Shown: positions 41,165 to 50,930, counted from the stretch's first letter. The stretch is 64,000 nt of DNA from Trebonia sp963774945 (GCA_963774945.1 CAVZHA010000015.1:806001-870000), one strand, 5' to 3'. A program made the numbers and translations. Notes: generated from the letters alone by a model not told the origin.

Positions 41165-41929
41165 CTACACGCCGACCGCGTGCACGCCCCCGTCGACGTG
41201 CACGATCTCCCCGGTGGTGGCGGGGAACCAGTCCGACAGCAGCGCCACGCAGGCCCGCGCGGCGGCGTCCGGGTTGGCGATGTCCCAGCCCAGCGGCGCG
41301 CGCTGCGCCCAGACGTCCTCGAACTTCTCGAACCCGGGAATCGACTTGGCCGCCATCGTCTTCAGCGGCCCGGCCGCGACCAGGTTGACCCGGACCCGCT
41401 GCGGCCCGAGGTCGCGGGCCAGGTAGCGGGCGCAGGACTCGAGGCCTGCCTTGGCCACGCCCATCCAGTCGTAGCCGGGCCAGGCGACCGAGGCGTCGAA
41501 GTCGAGGCCGACGACCGAGCCGCCGTCCGGCATCAGCGGCAGCGCCGCCATCGCCAGCGACTTGAGCGAGAAGGTGGACACCTGGACCGCCCTGGCGACG
41601 TCCTCCCACGGGGTGGCGAGGAAGTTGCCGCCGAGCGCGGACTGCGGCGCGTTCGCGATCGAGTGCACCACGCCGTCGAGCCCGTCGACGTGCTCGCGGA
41701 CCCGGTCGGCGAACGAGTCGAGCTGGGCCGCGTCGGTGACGTCGAGCTCGATCACCGGCGCCTCGGCCGGCAGCCGCTTGGCGATCCGCGCCACCAGCGT
41801 GGGCCGGGGGAACGCGGTCAGCACGACGGTCGCGCCCTGCTCCTGCGCCACCCGCGCCACGTGGAAGGCGATCGAGGCGTCGGTGAGCACCCCGGTCACC
41901 AGGATCCGCTTGCCGTCGAGAATGCCCAT
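41165..41929 (-). CDS. fabI: Enoyl-ACP reductase (FabI/InhA)
   Basis: An intact 254-residue short-chain-fold enzyme that reduces the enoyl-ACP double bond with NADH in the last step of each FAS II cycle. N-terminal GKRILVTGVLTDASIAFHVA is the InhA-type cofactor site, SIANAPQSALGG and the catalytic pair in GYDWMGVAKAGL (Tyr, Lys) follow, and VAAGPLKTMAAKSIPGF is the substrate loop. ATG 41929 (MGILDGKR) fits relatives better than 41932. fabG lies 104 bp upstream in the same direction, the mabA-inhA arrangement. Confidence 0.93.
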   Translation of the reverse strand: MGILDGKRILVTGVLTDASIAFHVARVAQEQGATVVLTAFPRPTLVARIAKRLPAEAPVIELDVTDAAQLDSFADRVREHVDGLDGVVHSIANAPQSALGGNFLATPWEDVARAVQVSTFSLKSLAMAALPLMPDGGSVVGLDFDASVAWPGYDWMGVAKAGLESCARYLARDLGPQRVRVNLVAAGPLKTMAAKSIPGFEKFEDVWAQRAPLGWDIANPDAAARACVALLSDWFPATTGEIVHVDGGVHAVGV

Positions 41930-42033
41930 CACAAACCAGCTTTCGTCGAATTCGTGGCTAGCTGTGTCGCGGCCGCAGGCCGCAGTCCGGGGCCGGCGTC
42001 ACGGAGCGGGATGCGCGATCGGTAGGTTCGCCA

Positions 42034-42739
42034 TCAATGGCCCATGCCGAGGCCGCCGTCGACCGGGATGACGGCGCCGGTGACGTAGGCCGCGTCCGGG
42101 CCGGCCAGGAACGCGACCGCGCCCGCGACCTCGTCGGCCGAGGCGTACCGGCCGAGCGGGACGGCGCCGATGATGGCCGCCTTGCGCTCGTCCGACAGCA
42201 CCGCGGTCATGTCGCTGTCGACGAACCCGGGCGCGATCACGTTGGCGGTGATGTTGCGCGAGCCGAGCTCGCGGGCGAGCGAGCGGGCCAGCCCGACCAG
42301 GCCCGCCTTGGACGCCGCGTAGTTGGCCTGGCCGCCGGAGCCGTAGAGCCCGACGACCGACGAGATGAAGATCATCCGGCCGCGCCGCATCTTCATCATC
42401 GGCCGCACGGCGCGCTTGGCGACCCGGTAGGCGCCGGTCAGGTTGGTGTCGAGCACCTCGGTGAACGACTCCTCGCTCATCAGCGCGAGCAGCTGGTCCT
42501 TGGTGATGCCCGGCGTTGGCGACCACCACCTCGACCGGGCCCTGCTCCTTCTCGATGGCGGTGAAGGCCGCGTCCACCGACGCCGCGTCGCGCACGTCGC
42601 ACGCGACCACCGACAGCCCCTCCACCGGCTCGCCGGACCTCGATGTCACGGTGACGCTGTCCCCGTCAGCCGCCAGCCGCCGCGCGATCGCCAGCCCGAT
42701 TCCCCGGTTCCCGCCGGTCACTAGCACGGAACGTCCCAC
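42034..42739 (-). CDS. fabG: 3-oxoacyl-ACP reductase (FabG/MabA); one apparent frameshift
   Basis: Cofactor motif VTGGNRGIGLAIA, VVANAG, catalytic Ser in IFISSVVGLYG, Tyr and Lys in NYAASKAGLVG, and NVIAPGFVDSDMT. The frame changes near 42512 (NAGI then TKDQLLALM), where a run of three G needs one fewer. I chose GTG 42739 (MGRSVLVTGG), which fits the family; the open frame goes back to 42790. With fabI it completes the reductive half of the FAS II whose condensing genes lie at 4-9.5 kb. Confidence 0.9.
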
Positions 42740-42952
42740 GTCTACCCCACATCCGAGATCGATCAACTCGCCAGCCGAGGGTACATCCATCGCGCCGGGG
42801 ACACGCTGCTAACCCTGCCCGGCCGACCGCCGGGCCCGCACTGCGGGCGCGCACGAAATGTCCGCCCTGAGCTTTGTAGCTATCCGCTAGATAGGGCCGC
42901 GTGCGGCTATGCGCTAGGGCTTGCGGCGCAGGGTGAGATAGGTTTCCTTGTT

Positions 42953-44458
42953 GTGGATGATCACAATGGACTGATCGACGCCGAGTTCGCCGCGCTGCCG
43001 CTGCGGAACCTGGCCGACGCCGCGCTCGACGCGGCCAGAAACCTCGGCGCGGACCACGCCGACTTCCGGGTGGAGCGGGTGCGGGGACAGCGGATCGCGC
43101 TGTCGGACGGCCGCCTCCAGGCGCTCTCCGACGGCGACGACAGCGGCCTCGCGGTCCGCGTCATCGTGGACGGGACCTGGGGTTTCGCGTCGGCGGTGGA
43201 CCTGACGCCGGAGGCCGCGCGGGACGCCGCGCGGCACGCGTTCGAGGTCGCCAAGGTCGCCGCGGCGATGAACACCGAGCGGATCGAGCTCGCCCCCGAG
43301 CCCGGCTACGGCGACGTCAGCTGGGTGTCCGCCTACGACGTGGACCCGTTCGCGGTCTCGCCCAAGGAGAAGACGGACCTGCTCGCCGCCTGGTCGGCCG
43401 GCCTGCTGGCGCACCCGGCCGTCAGCCACGCCGACGTGAGCCTGTACCAGGTCAAGGAGTGCAAGTTCTACACCGACGGCGCCACCACGGCGACCCAGCA
43501 GCGGGTCAGGCTGCACCCGCAGGTCACCGCGACCGCGGTGACGGAGGCCGGGTTCGACGACATGCGCACGCTGGCCCCGCCGGCCGGCCGGGGCTGGGAG
43601 TACCTGACCGGGACGGGCTGGAATTTCCAGGCCGAGCTGGCCGAGCTGCCGGAGCTGCTGGCGGAGAAGCTCAAGGCCCCGTCGGTCGAGGCCGGCCGCT
43701 ACGACCTGGTGATCGACCCGTCCAACCTGTGGCTCACCATCCACGAGTCGATCGGGCACGCGACCGAGCTCGACCGGGCGCTCGGCTACGAGGCCGCCTA
43801 CGCCGGCACCTCGTTCGCCACCCTCGACAAGCTCAACACCCTGCAGTACGGCTCGCGGGTGATGCACGTCACCGGCGACCGGGTCCAGCAGCACGGCCTC
43901 GCCACCGTCGGCTACGACGACGAGGGGGTGGCCGGCCAGTCCTGGGACCTGATCGCGGGCGGCGTCCTGGTCGGCTACCAGCTCGACCGGCGGATGGCGC
44001 AGCTGAAGGGGTTCGGCCGGTCCAACGGGTGCGCGTTCGCGGACTCGCCCGGCCACATGCCGCTGCAGCGGATGGCCAACGTCTCCCTGCAGCCGGCCGA
44101 GAACGGCCCGTCGGCCGACGAGCTGATCGCCGGGGTCGAGGACGGCGTCTACATCCTCGGCGACAAGTCCTGGTCGATCGACATGCAGCGGTACAACTTC
44201 CAGTTCACCGGGCAGCGGTTCTACCGGATCAGGAACGGCCGCCTCGACGGCCAGCTCAAGGACGTCGCCTACCAGGCGACGACGACCGACTTCTGGAACT
44301 CGATGGAGGCGGTCGGCGGGCCGCAGACGTACGTGCTCGGCGGGGCGTTCAACTGCGGCAAGGGCCAGCCCGGCCAGGTCGCGCCGGTGAGCCACGGCGC
44401 GCCGGCCGCGCTCTTCCGCTCGGTGCGGGTGCTCAACACTGCGGAAGAGGGGAACTAG
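42953..44458 (+). CDS. tldD: Metalloprotease TldD
   Basis: An intact 501-residue TldD. The zinc site is IHESIGHATELDRALG (HExxxH), followed by GWGYDDEG-type sequence (TVGYDDEGVAGQSWDLI) and the C-terminal Cys/Gly-rich LGGAFNCGKGQPGQV. TldD and TldE form a heterodimer that degrades unstructured peptides through a narrow channel and matures some peptide antibiotics. The tldE gene starts 4 bp downstream. A long minus-strand frame over this gene is a GC-bias shadow. Confidence 0.93.
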   Translation: MDDHNGLIDAEFAALPLRNLADAALDAARNLGADHADFRVERVRGQRIALSDGRLQALSDGDDSGLAVRVIVDGTWGFASAVDLTPEAARDAARHAFEVAKVAAAMNTERIELAPEPGYGDVSWVSAYDVDPFAVSPKEKTDLLAAWSAGLLAHPAVSHADVSLYQVKECKFYTDGATTATQQRVRLHPQVTATAVTEAGFDDMRTLAPPAGRGWEYLTGTGWNFQAELAELPELLAEKLKAPSVEAGRYDLVIDPSNLWLTIHESIGHATELDRALGYEAAYAGTSFATLDKLNTLQYGSRVMHVTGDRVQQHGLATVGYDDEGVAGQSWDLIAGGVLVGYQLDRRMAQLKGFGRSNGCAFADSPGHMPLQRMANVSLQPAENGPSADELIAGVEDGVYILGDKSWSIDMQRYNFQFTGQRFYRIRNGRLDGQLKDVAYQATTTDFWNSMEAVGGPQTYVLGGAFNCGKGQPGQVAPVSHGAPAALFRSVRVLNTAEEGN

Positions 44459-44462
44459 AGGC

Positions 44463-45888
44463 ATGACTCCGAACGGACCCTTGATGACTCCGCAGGACAC
44501 GGTTGAGCGGGCACTCGCGGCGGCCAAGAGCCGGGGGCGAGTGCGTGGTGATCGCCGACGAGTCCTCCACCGCGAACCTGCGCTGGGCGGGCAACACGCT
44601 CACCACCAACGGCGTCGCTGCGACCCGCTCGCTGACGGTGATCGCGATCGACCGGCGGGCCGACGGCACCGCCGGGGTCGGCACCGTCTCCCGCTCCGGC
44701 ATCACCGCCGACCAGGTCGAAGACCTCGTCCGGGAGGCGGAGAAGGCGGCTGAGCAGGCGTCACCGGCCGAGGACGCGGCGGAGCTTATTTCAGGCGAAG
44801 ACACGGACCGTTCGACATCGGATTCTGGTTGGTCTTCGCCTTCGAGCGCCACCGACTTCGGGGTCTTCCGCGGCTTCGCGGCGCAGCTCGGGGAGACGCT
44901 GCGGGAGGCGGAGGGAGTCGGCCGGAAGCTCTACGGGTTCGCCGAGCACGACGTGACGTCGACGTTCGTCGGCAACTCGGCCGGGCTGCGGGTGCGCTAC
45001 GACCAGCCCGGCGGGCGCCTGGAGCTGAACGCGAAGTCGGCCGACCTGTCCCGGTCGGCCTGGGCCGGCGCCTCGACCCGTGACTTCACCGACGTGGACG
45101 TGGCCGCGCTCGACGCCGGGCTGGCCGAGCGGCTGTCCTGGCAGGAACGGAAGATCGAGCTGCCGGCCGGCCGGTACGAGACCCTGCTGCCGCCGACCGC
45201 GGTCTCCGACATGCTGATCTACATGTACTGGTCGGCTGGCGCGCGGGACGCGGGCGAGGGCCGGACGGTGTTCTCCAGGCCCGGCGGCGGCACCAGGATC
45301 GGCGACCGGCTGTCGCCGCTGCCGGTCGACCTGTTCAGCGACCCGGCCTACCCCGGCCTGGAGTGCGCGCCGTTCGTGGCGGCGCACTCCTCCGGCCGCG
45401 ACTCCTCGGTGTTCGACAACGGGCTGCCGGCCGGGCGGGCCGCCTGGATCTCCGAGGGCGTGCTGTCGGCGCTGCACTCGAGCCGGTTCTCGGCCGCCGC
45501 GGCCGGGGTCCCGGTCACGCCGTCGGTCGACAACCTGATCATGACCGCGCCGGGCGGGTCGGAGTCGCTGGCCGAGATGATCGCCTCGACCAGGCGCGGG
45601 CTGCTGCTCACCTGCCTGTGGTACATCCGCCAGGTCGACCCCCAGACGCTGCTGCTGACCGGGCTCACCAGGGACGGCGTGTACCTGGTGGAGCAGGGTG
45701 AGGTGGTCGGCGCGGTGAACAACTTCCGGTTCAACGAGTCACCGGTGGCGATGCTCGGCCGGGTCGCCCAGGCCGGGGCGACATCGCGGACGCTGCCGCG
45801 CGAGTGGGGCGACTACTTCAACCGGGCGGCGATGCCGCCGCTGCGGGTGGAGGGGTTCAACATGTCGTCGGTCAGCCAGGCGAACTAA
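44463..45888 (+). CDS. tldE: TldE/PmbA, partner of TldD; one apparent frameshift
   Basis: N-terminal TPQDTVERALAAAKSRG is followed, one frame over, by ECVVIADESSTANLRWAGNTL, so an extra C near 44539 is inferred. Later landmarks: GNSAGLRVRYDQPGGR, GLEC near 45357 and LTCLWYIRQVDPQTLLLTGLTRDG, a classic PmbA block. TldE lacks the zinc motif and supports TldD. The linker at about residue 110 is encoded by AT-richer DNA with a perfect 10-bp inverted repeat (44793-44802, 44832-44841). Confidence 0.9.
44793..44841. repeat. Inverted repeat inside tldE holding a GGACCGTTCGACA motif
   Basis: AGGCGAAGAC and GTCTTCGCCT are perfect 10-bp arms with a 29-nt loop. The loop carries one of four similar GG(A/T)CCGTTCG motifs in the window (others at 16969, 22518 and 58204). 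Confidence 0.5.
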
Positions 45889-46088
45889 GGGATTTTCCCC
45901 CGCGAGCCAAAGCGCGCGCCGCTGTCAGCGGACTGAGGAGGGAGGGAGCGCAGCGACCGACCGACGAGGGAGCAGGCAGCGGCTTCGAGCGCGCGGCGGC
46001 GAGCGGGAGAGCACTGCCGATTGCGGTAGTTGCGCTGCGGGCGGCTACGGTGGTATCCGGGCCGCGCTCGGCGGCGTAGCTTGGAGGC

Positions 46089-46427
46089 ATGAGGATGGTT
46101 CACGGCGGACGCGGGCAGCAGGTGCACCTGGTCACCCAGGCGCGTCGGCCGATGTCGGAGGACATCAGGTACCGGCAGCACCGGTACCTGCTGATGATGG
46201 CCATCAGGACCTTCTGCTTCGCGATCGCGGTGGTGCTGTTCTTCATGCACATGCGGGGGCTCGCCCTGATCCCGGCCGTCGGCGCGATCGTCATCCCCTA
46301 CATCGCGGTCATCTTCGCCAACGGCGGACGCGAGCCTGACAACCAGCGCGGCTTCCTCGAGCACCGGCCGAAGCGCACGGCGGTTAGCGGCGCTCCTTCC
46401 GACCCAGACCCCGAAGATAAGCGCTGA
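46089..46427 (+). CDS. DUF3099 membrane protein
   Basis: 112 residues with the family signature EDIRYRQHRYLLMMAIRTFCF and two membrane helices (FCFAIAVVLFFMHMR and ALIPAVGAIVIPYIAVIFA), then a charged tail ending DPEDKR. Start ATG 46089 follows GGAGG within 2-6 nt; the next in-frame ATG (46095) is an alternative with better spacing. Function is unknown. It lies just before the 6C RNA. The 200 bp between tldE and this gene show nothing else I can name. Confidence 0.82.
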   Translation: MRMVHGGRGQQVHLVTQARRPMSEDIRYRQHRYLLMMAIRTFCFAIAVVLFFMHMRGLALIPAVGAIVIPYIAVIFANGGREPDNQRGFLEHRPKRTAVSGAPSDPDPEDKR

Positions 46428-46523
46428 GTTATCAACCGAATACGCTGAGTGCTCTAAAGCGCCCTCGGGCGCGGCCGGGCGAGTGACAGCGATGCATTCC
46501 TGGGATTCGGTTGAAATTAGGTC

Positions 46524-46555
46524 TTGACACATAGGGGGGGCTCTCCGTGTACCAT
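46524..46555 (+). promoter_or_regulatory. Probable promoter of the 6C RNA
   Basis: TTGACA at 46524-46529, then a G run and TACCAT at 46550-46555 (20-bp spacing, longer than ideal). Transcription would begin near 46562, at the base of the first 6C hairpin. Confidence 0.5.
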
Positions 46556-46561
46556 TCATAT

Positions 46562-46679
46562 CGGTGCCCTGGTCCCCCGTCGGGGTGCCACTGCCGGCGT
46601 TCCGGGCCCCCGTCGGAACGCCGATGAATGCGACGCCGGGTGGTTTGCCCCCGTAGCCACCCGGCGTCGCTCTTTTTTT
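46562..46679 (+). ncRNA. 6C small RNA with terminator
   Basis: Two 9-bp hairpins have C-rich loops, the hallmark of the actinobacterial 6C RNA. The first is GGTGCCCTG/CGGGGTGCC (46563-46571 and 46581-46589) around GTCCCCCGT, the second GGCGTTCCG/CGGAACGCC (46596-46604 and 46614-46622) around GGCCCCCGT. A perfect 14-bp terminator stem (46630-46643, 46657-46670) with another CCCCC loop and a run of seven T follows. In mycobacteria the related RNA pairs its C loops with G-rich ribosome sites of mRNAs. That role here is by family. Confidence 0.88.
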
Positions 46680-46774
46680 GCCCTGAATCAGACTCGGGAC
46701 CGCCTTGCCTGCGATCGGGCGAATCCTAACGAAATCCTAACGTTCCTCAGAGTTTGCTGAGGATTTCCCGTTGG

Positions 46775-47665
46775 CTACTCGGTTTTCTGGAACTCCGCGA
46801 TCGCGATGCCGAGCAGAGCGGCCCCCATCACCGCCACCATCCCCAGCGAGAGGCCGATCGGGACCTGCCAGCCGGCCCAGGTGACGTTGGGCGCCAGGAA
46901 CGACGCGGCCGCGGGCGAGACCGACAGGTGGCTGAAGACCGCGTGCCGCATCGGCGACACGATGTAGGTCAGCGGGTCGAACCGGGTCAGCACCGTCAGC
47001 CAGGTCGGCAGGCCGGTCAGCGGGTAGAGCGCGCCGGACAGGAAGAACAGCGGCATGACGAGCATCTGGGTGAGCGCCATGAACGCCTGCATCTGCTTGA
47101 TCCTGGCGGCCATCATCACGCCGAACGCGGTCAGCGTGAACGACAGCAGCAGCAGCTCGCCGATCACGGTGAGAAACAGAATGGGGTTGTAGGGCACGCC
47201 CGCCGCGCCCGCGAGGGCGAGAATGATGATTCCCTGGAATGTCGCCACCGTCGCGCCGCCGAGGCATTTGCCGATGACGATCGCGGACCGGCTGACCGGG
47301 GCCACCAGCATCTCCCGAAGGAAACCGAACTCCCGGTCCCAGACAATCGAGGCGGCCGAGAAAATGGCCGTGAACAGCACTGACATGGCCAGCACGCCCG
47401 GATAGACGAACGTTTTGAAGCTAATGCCCGGCGGCAGCCCGTGGCCCGCGAGCGAGGACAGGCCGGTGCCGAGGACGAACAGGAACAGCACCGGCTGGAC
47501 CAGGCTGGTGACCGCTCGCAGCCGGTCGCTTTTGAACCTGATCAGCTCCCGGTACCAGACGATGCGGACCGCGCGCAGGTCCTGGCGCAGCCCGCGGTCG
47601 GGGACCGAGACCCGGATCGCGGCGGTGACCGGATCGACCTCGGGGGTGGTGAGCTGAGCGGTCAT
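46775..47665 (-). CDS. ABC-2 type permease
   Basis: 296 residues, about six membrane helices, N-terminal VWYRELIRFKSDRLRAVTSLVQPVLFLF-type region and C-terminal RFDPLTYIVSPMRHAVF, as in DrrB-like exporters. It follows the ATPase gene by 6 bp. Stop is preceded by EFQKTE. The substrate is unknown. Confidence 0.88.
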   Translation of the reverse strand: MTAQLTTPEVDPVTAAIRVSVPDRGLRQDLRAVRIVWYRELIRFKSDRLRAVTSLVQPVLFLFVLGTGLSSLAGHGLPPGISFKTFVYPGVLAMSVLFTAIFSAASIVWDREFGFLREMLVAPVSRSAIVIGKCLGGATVATFQGIIILALAGAAGVPYNPILFLTVIGELLLLSFTLTAFGVMMAARIKQMQAFMALTQMLVMPLFFLSGALYPLTGLPTWLTVLTRFDPLTYIVSPMRHAVFSHLSVSPAAASFLAPNVTWAGWQVPIGLSLGMVAVMGAALLGIAIAEFQKTE

Positions 47666-47671
47666 CGACCG

Positions 47672-48655
47672 TTACCTCCCTCTCCGCATCGCCATGACCA
47701 TGGCGCGGTTCTTGTCGCCCGCGGTCGCCTCGGTGTCCCTGATCGTCCGGCCGGTGTAGGACATGAACACGTCGTCCAGGGTCGGCCGGGCCACGCTGAC
47801 GCTCCTGATCTGCTGCGGCAGCTCGGCGAAGAGGCGGGGCACGAACTGCTCGCCCGACGCCACGCTGAACGTGACCAGGCCCTCGCGGACGGCCGCGTCG
47901 AGGTCGAACTTGGCTTTGATGTCCTTGATGGCGGCCGCGTCGTCAGCGGTGGAGATCTGGACCCGGTCCTTGCCCACGCTCGCCTTGAGGTTCTCGGGGG
48001 TGTCGATCGCGACGATTTTTCCGTGGTCGATGATCGCAATGCGATCGCAGTGCTCCGCCTCGTCCATGTAATGCGTGGTGAGGAAGATCGTAATATCCTC
48101 GCGCCGCTTCAGGTCATTGACGTATTCCCAGATCGAGGACCTGGTCTGCGGATCAAGGCCGACCGTGGGCTCGTCGAGGAAAAGCACCCGGGGCGCGTGC
48201 AGCAGGCCGCGGGCGATCTCCAGCCGGCGCTTCATGCCGCCGGAATAGGTGGAAACCACGGAATCTTTGCGGTCCCACAGGTTCACCATCTCGAGGACCT
48301 GCTTGAGCCTCGGCGGGAGCTGCTGGCGGGGGACGCCGTAGAGGTCGGCGTGGAAGCGGAGGTTCTGCTCGCCGGTCAGGTAGGCGTCCAGGGTGGTGTC
48401 CTGGAAGACCAGGCCGATGTTCCTTCTCACCTCGTCCCGGTCTCTGACGACGTCATAGCCGGCGACCCTGGCGGACCCCGAGGAGGGGTTCGCGAGGGTG
48501 CACAGGATCTTGATCGTGGTGGACTTGCCCGCGCCGTTCGGGCCGAGGAAACCGAAGGTCTCCCCGGCCGTCACGGCGAAGTTGATGCCGCGCACCGCCT
48601 CGATCTCGCCGTACCGCTTGACCAGGTCGGTGACCTGGACGACGGGCTCGCTCAC
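47672..48655 (-). CDS. ABC transporter ATP-binding protein (DrrA-like)
   Basis: An intact 327-residue ATPase: Walker A GPNGAGKST, signature YSGGMKRRLEIA, Walker B VLFLDEPTVGLD, switch LTTHYMDEAE. The DrrA-type C-terminal domain ends with QIRSVSVARPTLDDVFMSYTG. The ATG overlaps the PadR stop by 4 bp, so regulator and exporter are one operon, a second copy of the PadR-DrrAB theme seen at 20-22 kb. Confidence 0.9.
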   Translation of the reverse strand: MSEPVVQVTDLVKRYGEIEAVRGINFAVTAGETFGFLGPNGAGKSTTIKILCTLANPSSGSARVAGYDVVRDRDEVRRNIGLVFQDTTLDAYLTGEQNLRFHADLYGVPRQQLPPRLKQVLEMVNLWDRKDSVVSTYSGGMKRRLEIARGLLHAPRVLFLDEPTVGLDPQTRSSIWEYVNDLKRREDITIFLTTHYMDEAEHCDRIAIIDHGKIVAIDTPENLKASVGKDRVQISTADDAAAIKDIKAKFDLDAAVREGLVTFSVASGEQFVPRLFAELPQQIRSVSVARPTLDDVFMSYTGRTIRDTEATAGDKNRAMVMAMRRGR

Positions 48656-49563
48656 GCGCCGGCGTCCGGCGCGCCGTCGACCGCCGTGGTGTCGGTGACC
48701 GTGGTGTCGGTGACCGTGGTGTCGGTTGCCGTGGTGTCGGTTGCCGTCGGCGTGTCGGCGTCGGTCGCGGCCGTCCCGGTCGGGTCGTCCTCGGCTAGGA
48801 TCCGGTACATGGAGCGCCGGGTCTGCGCGAGCACCGCGCGGGCCTGGCTGAGCTGCTCGGGCGAGCCCGCCCGGCGCACCTCCATGACCGCGATCATGAC
48901 CTGGCGGATCAGGTCGCCGAGCTCGATCGCCTCGTCGTCGGTCATCCCGGCGACGGCGTCCCAGGAGCCGCGCAGCTCGTCGGCGTGCTCGGCCGCGTAG
49001 GCCTGGCCCGCCTCGGTCAGCGCGTACATCCGGCGGCGGCCCTCGCCCTCGGGGGCGATCAGGCCCTCGTCCTCAAGCTGCTGCAGGGCCGGGTAGACCG
49101 ACCCCGCGCTCGGCCGCCAGACGCCGCTGGTGCGCCCGGCGATCTCCTGGATCAGCTGATAGCCGTTCCACTGGCCGCCCTCGTCGAGCAGGTCGAGGAT
49201 GGCCGCGCGGACATCGCCCTTGCGCGCCCGCGGGCCCCGGCCGAACGCGTGCCGGTCGAACATCGCCTGCCGGTCGAACATCCCCGCAAACCCGCTCCCG
49301 GGGCCGCCCGAGCCCGTCGAGCCGAATCCGGGGCCGAAGGGCCCGCCCCGTCCGCCGTGGCGGCCGGGGCCGCGCTCGCCGCGGTCTGCTCGCTCGCCGC
49401 GGTCCGGTCGCTCACTGCGCTCGCCGCGGTCGCCGCGGTCTCCGCGCTCGCCGCCTCGGCGGCCGGGGCCGCGTCCCGGTCCAGGTCCCCACTCGGGGCG
49501 GCCTGGCCGCTGGGGTCCCCAGTCTCCGTCTCCTCGCATTCCGTGCCTGTGTTCCTCACGCAT
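48652..49563 (-). CDS. PadR-family regulator with low-complexity ends
   Basis: The central winged helix (DVRAAILDLLDEGGQWNGYQLIQ, then VWRPSAGSVYPALQQLEDEGLI and RRRMYALTEAG) is PadR. About 100 Gly/Arg-rich residues precede it, with repeated RGERGDRG-type units, and the C-terminus is a TDTTV tandem from four 15-bp DNA repeats (48686-48745). ATG 49563 or 49539 could start it. A perfect palindrome CGATATATCG (49613-49622) upstream is a candidate operator. Confidence 0.82.
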   Translation of the reverse strand: MREEHRHGMRGDGDWGPQRPGRPEWGPGPGRGPGRRGGERGDRGDRGERSERPDRGERADRGERGPGRHGGRGGPFGPGFGSTGSGGPGSGFAGMFDRQAMFDRHAFGRGPRARKGDVRAAILDLLDEGGQWNGYQLIQEIAGRTSGVWRPSAGSVYPALQQLEDEGLIAPEGEGRRRMYALTEAGQAYAAEHADELRGSWDAVAGMTDDEAIELGDLIRQVMIAVMEVRRAGSPEQLSQARAVLAQTRRSMYRILAEDDPTGTAATDADTPTATDTTATDTTVTDTTVTDTTAVDGAPDAGA

Positions 49564-50168
49564 GGCACGTCACCTTCTTCCTATCGTCTTTGTACCTTCG
49601 TTGGTAGCTCAACGATATATCGCTATAGTTCTCGATGCAACTGTGCGCGTTGATCGTGAACTATTAAGCGTGCCGTTAATGACTGAAGGGGCACGGGCCT
49701 GCTGGTGGGGCGAGGTGGTCGAGGAGGGGGGTGGCGGAGGAGATGCCGAGCCCGTGGCGTAGGAGATGCCGAGTCCGTGGCGGACCTGGAGGGGCGAGAG
49801 AGCCATCCTGGGCCCATGGGCCGCACTCGGCCGAAGACGTCATGCCAGCGCGATCGGCGGGCGGCGGCCCGGGTGGGGAAGTTGGTGCCTGAGCGCTGCG
49901 CCGTGACTTGCGAGTGCTGGAGCCCGGGGCCTGTGGGCGTCATTGTGTGCCGTTCGAGGCGGCGCAGCGGCCCCAAACTCGTGAGCGTGTGAAGTTCGGG
50001 TCGCGGGGTGCCCCCAACTCCCCACGCTCATGACGTGTGCCCGAGTCGCTGGGACTCGCGTGCCTGAGGGGCCGCGTGGGGCCAGGCCGGGGGTCGGCAG
50101 GCCGAGCCGAAGACGGACCGGGAAGACGGCGGATCAGGCCTGGCCCGCCCGCAAAGGCACGGAAATGC

Positions 50169-50180
50169 TTCTTGCTGTTA
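50169..50180 (+). repeat. Dispersed repeat TTCTTGCTGTTA, copy 4 (variant end)
   Basis: First 12 bases are identical to the other copies. An extra A then changes TTATC to TTAAATC. It lies 83 bp before copy 5. Confidence 0.65.
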
Positions 50181-50251
50181 AATCGGTCTGGGCTTGGTGA
50201 ACTCGACGACTCCCGCGCGGCTCACCCGCGACGGCGAGACGATGCGAGCGC

Positions 50252-50265
50252 TTCTTGCTGTTATC
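50252..50265 (+). repeat. Dispersed repeat TTCTTGCTGTTATC, copy 5
   Basis: Full 14-mer with the same GCGC on its left as copy 1. It lies 120 bp beyond the 3' end of the cysteine dioxygenase gene. Confidence 0.75.
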
Positions 50266-50384
50266 TCACTTGGCGGAGAGGGGGGCGCGAGCCGGGAGGG
50301 CGAGCCGGCGGGCGGCCGGCGGGCGGCCGGCGGGCGGGCCAAGGCGCGGGAGGGCGTTCGGTGGATGGGCGAAGGCGCGGGTGG

Positions 50385-50930
50385 CTAGCGGACCGGGAGG
50401 TCGTAGATGCGGCGGACGCTTGAGCCGACGCGGGTGATGTCGGTGCCGTAGACGTGCATCGAGACGGCCACGGAGTCGCCGATGTTGGTGACGCGGTGGA
50501 TGTCGCCCGGCGGGGCGAAGCCGCTGACGGCGCCGACCGGGTTCGCGTTCCGCTTGACCACCTCGAGGTGATCGCCGCGGAGGGCGTAGACCTCCTCGTA
50601 CTCGGTCCCCTGCAGGACCGCCGTGCAGCACCAGGTCAGGTGGTCGTGGATCGGGGTCTGCTGGCCCGGCAGCCACACCATGACCACGATGGAGAACGAG
50701 CCGTCCGGCTCGGCGTGCACCAGGTGCGTCTGGTAGCCGCTCGGGTCGCCGGCCAGCTTCGCGGCCGACAGCAGGCCGGGCCCGGGGACGCGGCGGCCGA
50801 AGGCCCCGACGACGCGGTCGGCGGTCTCCTGCCACGAGCCGCCGGATCGCACGGCGCGACGGATCGCGGCGGTCAGTGGCTCCGGACACGTGCCTGCAAC
50901 CTTGGGCAGTTCGGCAACTGAACGGGACAT
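50385..50930 (-). CDS. Cysteine dioxygenase-type protein
   Basis: 181 residues in a cupin fold. The iron ligands appear in TPIHDHLTWCC (two His) and GDIHRVTN (third His), matching the cysteine dioxygenase family, which oxidises cysteine to cysteine sulfinate. ATG 50930 (MSRSVAELPKV) has AGGAGG 5 nt upstream; the frame runs back to 50957. It is a single-gene unit. A perfect palindrome lies about 70 bp upstream. Confidence 0.85.
   Translation of the reverse strand: MSRSVAELPKVAGTCPEPLTAAIRRAVRSGGSWQETADRVVGAFGRRVPGPGLLSAAKLAGDPSGYQTHLVHAEPDGSFSIVVMVWLPGQQTPIHDHLTWCCTAVLQGTEYEEVYALRGDHLEVVKRNANPVGAVSGFAPPGDIHRVTNIGDSVAVSMHVYGTDITRVGSSVRRIYDLPVR

Larger units (their letters stand above)
49564..50384. 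other. 820-bp region without a recognised gene
   Basis: Besides the palindrome near 49613, it holds a 22-bp near-duplication (AGGAGATGCCGAG at 49738 and 49761), an 8-bp inverted repeat TGAGCGTG/CACGCTCA near 49982 and 50027, and two copies of the dispersed TTCTTGCTGTTA repeat. Short open frames here have no family features and look like GC-bias noise. Confidence 0.6.

Noticed and set aside
42914..44527. Long minus-strand open frame (537 codons) across tldD
   Set aside because: TldD is intact on the plus strand with its zinc motif. The antisense frame is Arg/Gly/His-rich noise.
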